Part shown: one piece after another, positions 6,105 to 9,380 of the stretch | Numbering within the stretch: the stretch's first letter is position 1 | Layout of the letters: every line of letters begins with the position of its first letter | Source of the DNA: SLFT01 sp964493075 | GTDB lineage: Bacteria > Hydrogenedentota > Hydrogenedentia > Hydrogenedentales > CAITNO01 | DNA: 9,380 nt | NCBI GenBank assembly: GCA_964493075.1 | Contig: CAZBNU010000165.1 | Span: 1-9,380 of the forward strand | Direction: 5' to 3' | The notes under the pieces: model-generated | The model's database searches: none | What the model was told of the DNA's origin: nothing | Seen by the model: only the letters and a program-made list of their open reading frames with translations | Made by a program: the position numbers and the translations under genes

Positions 6105-9100
6105 ATGGGGCAAATAGCTTTCGTTTGTGGTTCTGCGAACAGCGAACGTACTACGACAATAGATGCACTGTGGCGGAAACATGGCGACAAAGCCATTCTC
6201 CTGACGCCGACAGAACGCCTTGCACGAACGCGGCAAAACCTTCTGGTTCGTGAAAAGCGTCTTCCCGGTCTTTTCGGAAAGCATGCCTGGGAACTGACAG
6301 CATTTGCTCGCACGATTGTGGAAGCATCGGGACAGCAGGTGCACATGCTCTCCATGTTGGAACGTCGGTTGATAGCGCACGAGGCGCTTTTCAGTCTGCC
6401 CTCGAATATGGCGACTTCCTATCCCGCTGTTACTCCCGGTTTAGTGCGGCATCTGTTGCAGATTATCACCGAGTTAAAGCAGGCCGCCATCGAACCGGCA
6501 GTGTTTCGCAACACCCTTATCAACAGCAGCCATCAGGGTGTTTTTGATGAACTGGTTGCCGCCGTTTACGACCGGTATCAGGCGGCGCTCCTCAGTGAGG
6601 GTTGCTATGACGTGCCCGGTCTGTACTGGGAAGCGGAGCGGTGTTGCAAGGAAGAAACTTACACCCTGCCGAACAACGCTGACACGGTGCTTCTGGATGG
6701 ATTCGACGATTTCACCCTGTCGCAGCAGCGTTTTCTTGCGGCATTATCAATGCGCGTAGAACGTCTGGTCATCGGTCTCCATTATGACGCTGATCCTGAT
6801 CGGCGCGACCTGTTCCAACTGCAGCAGCGCTGGGTGGAAACATTCACGTCCCGTATGGGCGCGACAACACAGGCGCTTTCTTCCAGGGAACCACAGGATT
6901 ACATCCAGTACGTCGCGCAACACCTGTTCTGGCGTAATACTCCGCCCTCCCCCGTCGGTCTCAGTGACAATGTGCGGCTCATGCCCTGCGCTGATGTGCA
7001 ACATGAAATCGAAACCATGGCGCGTCACGTAAAGCAACTCCTGACACAACGTAAAGTGCCGCCACAGCAGATTGCAGTGAGCATGATAGACATGGAAAGC
7101 CATCGCGGTGCAGTACGTGCTGTCTTCGAAGGCTTTGGTATTCCCCTTGCCCTGCGCGTATCGCCCACCCTGCTATCCACGGCGGTGGGCGCTTTTGTGA
7201 TGCGCCTCTTCGAAGCGCTGGGTACTTGGGAACGCCGCACGGTCACCTCATTGCTGGCATCGCCGTTGCTGGGCGCTTCCCAGGAAGAAGAACCGCTGAT
7301 CCGCGCTTTCCCCCTGCTCTCACGTCTTCTGGGTGTTCTCATGGGACAGCAGGAATTCATCCGGGCACTGGAAAACACCTCCGAACCAAAGGAATTTCGT
7401 AAATACGCACTAAATTTTGCTGCCGTGCGGGAACTATTCCAACGGCGCTTCAGAAAAGTGGAAGACCTGTCAAAAACACTGCCGGAAGAAGCGACGATTA
7501 CCCGATTCGCAAAAATACTGGACAAAGAAATCGAAGCACTGCTGTCGCCCGCTGTTTTGGAAACAATTGAAGATGACGGTATGGCGCAACTTGAAACTGC
7601 GGCCTTGCGCGCCTTGCATACCCTGTTGGAACAAATCGCCAGCGCCGCCCGCCGGAATATCCCTGTGAACCGCGCGGCGTTCGCACATTTCCTGCAGGAG
7701 GCCATGAGTGAAGCCCATGTACAGGTGCGTCATAACACAGGACCCGGCGTATGTTGCTGCACCATGGACGGGCTGCGCCACGAACAATTTGAGTATGTAT
7801 TTCTGGGCGGTTTGAATGAAGGCACATTACCCCGGACTGCACCGATTAACGCCGTTTATTCTGAATCCGACCGTACCCGTTTAGGGCGGATGCATCTGGA
7901 ATTACCTGGACGTTACGAGCACACCTACCGGGAACGCCTGGCATTTTGTCACGCTGTCAACGCCGCACAGAAACACCTGACCCTGTCCTGGCGCAAACAG
8001 GATGGCAGGGGGCGCGAGGTACTGCCCAGTCCTTTCGTTGTAGATATACAGGACATGTTTGAAAAGCACGGCGTGGTAGTCACACACGACGAACCCGGCC
8101 CTGATTGTTTTGTTCCGGAACCGGAGCAGGCCGCCTCGCCCCGTGACCTGGCAAAGTCGGCATATTACCGTAAGGAAGCATCGCTCCTTTCATCCCTCCC
8201 GCAATTCACCGAAATTGCAGCTGTTGCAGGCAGTAGTATCGAAATAGAAAGCAAACGCAACGGCACAAAACCCTTCGACAAGTACGACGGCTGTATCACG
8301 GCGGCAGACCTGCTCACCGATCTGGCAGACAAGTATGGCGAGGACAGACAGTTCAGCGTCAGCATGCTGGAAAAATATCTGCGATTCCCCTTCGCTTTTT
8401 TTATGGAGAGGGTACTGGACATTCGGGAAAGCGAAACACCGGAAAATGAACTTGACGCCATGACACGAGGCAGCATCCTCCATGACGCCCTCTACCGCTT
8501 CCACCGACACTATGCAGGCCTTTCAGTAAAACATCTCCTGGCAAAGGACGAAGACGAAGTGCGTAGTTACATGGCGCACTGTGTTCGGGCTGCCTTCAAG
8601 ACCAATACCACAGAACTTGCCGCTGTACCCGACGTTATCCTGCGCATTGAACAACGCCGCATTACAGACGTGCTGCAGCGATACCTGACCCGCACAGCCG
8701 AGGATTTTGACGATACCCTGATGCCCAGCTATTTTGAGGTAGGCTTCGGGCGCGCACCACGCGACGACGCAGACAACCTGCATACAACCGAACCCTTCAC
8801 CCTCAATCTGGACGGGAACAAGGTGCTTCTCACCGGCAAAATTGACCGCATAGACACAAACACTGAAACTGCACGTATTATTGATTACAAAGCTTCGAGC
8901 ACCCCCTCTGCAAAACACATCAAGGCCGGCTTGGACCTTCAGCTAAGCGTCTATGCCTGGGCGGTGGAGCAGCATCTGCTGCCTGAAACATCCTGCAGCG
9001 CGGCATGGTATTATTCCATCTTCGGGGACAAAAAGCAGGATGCACTGCTGCGCAAAAAGGAAACGGACTTCGCAGAACGGGAGACCAATGTAAAAACAAA

Positions 9101-9248
9101 CATCACCCAAGCCATCCGTGGCATCCGCTCCGGACACTTCCCGCCCATGCCCGACCCGGTATTAAAGTCGAACGAAGTACGTGCATCCACTGCCGCCCGT
9201 TATGAAGAATGGCGCATCGAACGCAAGACCACCAAAAAACAATCGTAG
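6105..9248 (+). CDS. AddB/RexB-like PD-(D/E)XK nuclease with degenerate Walker A
   Basis: This 1047-residue protein matches the AddB layout: an N-terminal SF1-like helicase fold followed by a RecB-type nuclease. AddB works with the AddA helicase to resect double-strand ends before RecA loading. Seen: TVLLDGFDDFTLSQQRFL (194-211), a Walker B-like region; FEYVFLGGLNEGTLPR (562-577), motif V-like; RGSILHDALYRF (788-799) with H793; GKIDRID (911-917) with D914; RIIDYKAS (924-931) with D927 and K929; and LDLQLSVYAWA (943-953) with the Q-x3-Y element. The nuclease site is complete. The N-terminal nucleotide loop is not: residues 9-16 read GSANSERT, with Glu-Arg where Gly-Lys is expected. The iron-sulfur cysteines are also missing: the CPF position is FPF (761-763) and no cysteine occurs in the last 80 residues. 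No addA lies within the window; only 132 bp follow and they hold a convergent gene. Confidence 0.85.
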   Translation: MGQIAFVCGSANSERTTTIDALWRKHGDKAILLTPTERLARTRQNLLVREKRLPGLFGKHAWELTAFARTIVEASGQQVHMLSMLERRLIAHEALFSLPSNMATSYPAVTPGLVRHLLQIITELKQAAIEPAVFRNTLINSSHQGVFDELVAAVYDRYQAALLSEGCYDVPGLYWEAERCCKEETYTLPNNADTVLLDGFDDFTLSQQRFLAALSMRVERLVIGLHYDADPDRRDLFQLQQRWVETFTSRMGATTQALSSREPQDYIQYVAQHLFWRNTPPSPVGLSDNVRLMPCADVQHEIETMARHVKQLLTQRKVPPQQIAVSMIDMESHRGAVRAVFEGFGIPLALRVSPTLLSTAVGAFVMRLFEALGTWERRTVTSLLASPLLGASQEEEPLIRAFPLLSRLLGVLMGQQEFIRALENTSEPKEFRKYALNFAAVRELFQRRFRKVEDLSKTLPEEATITRFAKILDKEIEALLSPAVLETIEDDGMAQLETAALRALHTLLEQIASAARRNIPVNRAAFAHFLQEAMSEAHVQVRHNTGPGVCCCTMDGLRHEQFEYVFLGGLNEGTLPRTAPINAVYSESDRTRLGRMHLELPGRYEHTYRERLAFCHAVNAAQKHLTLSWRKQDGRGREVLPSPFVVDIQDMFEKHGVVVTHDEPGPDCFVPEPEQAASPRDLAKSAYYRKEASLLSSLPQFTEIAAVAGSSIEIESKRNGTKPFDKYDGCITAADLLTDLADKYGEDRQFSVSMLEKYLRFPFAFFMERVLDIRESETPENELDAMTRGSILHDALYRFHRHYAGLSVKHLLAKDEDEVRSYMAHCVRAAFKTNTTELAAVPDVILRIEQRRITDVLQRYLTRTAEDFDDTLMPSYFEVGFGRAPRDDADNLHTTEPFTLNLDGNKVLLTGKIDRIDTNTETARIIDYKASSTPSAKHIKAGLDLQLSVYAWAVEQHLLPETSCSAAWYYSIFGDKKQDALLRKKETDFAERETNVKTNITQAIRGIRSGHFPPMPDPVLKSNEVRASTAARYEEWRIERKTTKKQS

Positions 9249-9268
9249 GGGCGAATCTCATTCGCCCC
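9248..9268. repeat. Perfect hairpin between converging genes (GGGGCGAAT/ATTCGCCCC)
   Basis: Nine-base perfect arms at 9248-9256 and 9260-9268 surround a CTC loop, starting at the last base of the AddB-like stop codon. The GTAGGGGCGAAT...ATTCGCCCC form resembles a widely dispersed bacterial intergenic repeat. It could end transcription from either side. No T-tract directly follows on the plus strand; on the minus strand a run of six T begins about nine bases beyond the stem, so terminator function is uncertain. Confidence 0.7.
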
Positions 9269-9281
9269 CGTGGTGATTGTG

Positions 9282-9380
9282 TTATTCTGGATATTCCGTC
9301 CGCGCCCATTGGGCAATGTCTTCGTCGGAGGTAATGGGACGCAACCGGAACCGGTAGCTTTGCGGTTCACAGGGGATGAG
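9282..9380 (-). CDS. C-terminal end of an unidentified convergent gene (partial)
   Basis: The minus strand from the window edge reads 32 open codons, ending ...RLRPITSDEDIAQWARTEYPE and TAA (9284-9282). The composition looks like real protein and is unlike the repeat translations elsewhere. The 33-bp convergent gap containing a hairpin fits a normal gene end. I do not recognise the family; the start lies outside the window. Confidence 0.55.
   Translation of the reverse strand, partial: LIPCEPQSYRFRLRPITSDEDIAQWARTEYPE

Noticed and set aside
3445..9248. A defined two-gene anti-phage system made of both nucleases
   Set aside because: Only their divergent adjacency is seen. The AddB-like protein is plausibly a repair enzyme, and I know of no named system with this pair.

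Overview
The window is about 9.4 kb of bacterial DNA with four complete genes, one gene interrupted by a 100-N assembly gap, and the last 32 codons of a sixth gene at the right edge. Most of it is GC-rich (roughly 55-70% in the coding lines I counted). One gene at 3445-5451 is clearly lower (about 40-48%). The gap is flanked by an identical 55-base sequence on both sides, as expected when contigs from a k=55 de Bruijn assembly are scaffolded, so this is probably a draft or metagenome-assembled genome. Intergenic spaces carry several families of short dispersed or tandem repeats. I associate this style with Planctomycetes, Verrucomicrobia, Lentisphaerae, Hydrogenedentota and similar phyla, but nothing here fixes the taxonomy.

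Layout: 1-187 is a leader with a short hexamer array. 188-1120 (+) encodes a glucosamine-6-phosphate deaminase/isomerase (NagB)-like protein with an altered active-site loop. 1121-1369 is a convergent intergenic spacer with two REP-like elements. 1370-2095 (-) encodes TcdA, the tRNA t6A-cyclising dehydratase. 2096-2427 holds a 23-unit hexamer array and three copies of a roughly 28-bp repeat. 2428-3404 (-) encodes a TatD-family metal-dependent hydrolase, most like YjjV, whose C-terminus is split by the gap and runs into a repeat copy. 3445-5451 (-) encodes a PD-(D/E)XK nuclease fused to a DUF2075/Schlafen-group-3-like helicase. 5452-6104 is a divergent, repeat-containing spacer. 6105-9248 (+) encodes an AddB/RexB-like nuclease with a degenerate Walker A and no iron-sulfur cysteines. 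A convergent partial gene lies at 9282-9380 (-).

The three minus-strand genes (nuclease-helicase, TatD-like, tcdA) lie in one direction. The first two are only 40 bp apart, so they may be co-transcribed. The accessory signal is the low-GC nuclease-helicase, placed back to back with a second, non-canonical DNA end-processing nuclease. The first looks horizontally acquired and belongs to a fusion type plausible for mobile-element or phage defence. The second may be a housekeeping recombination or repair protein whose AddA-type helicase partner is not in the window. A joint function is speculation.
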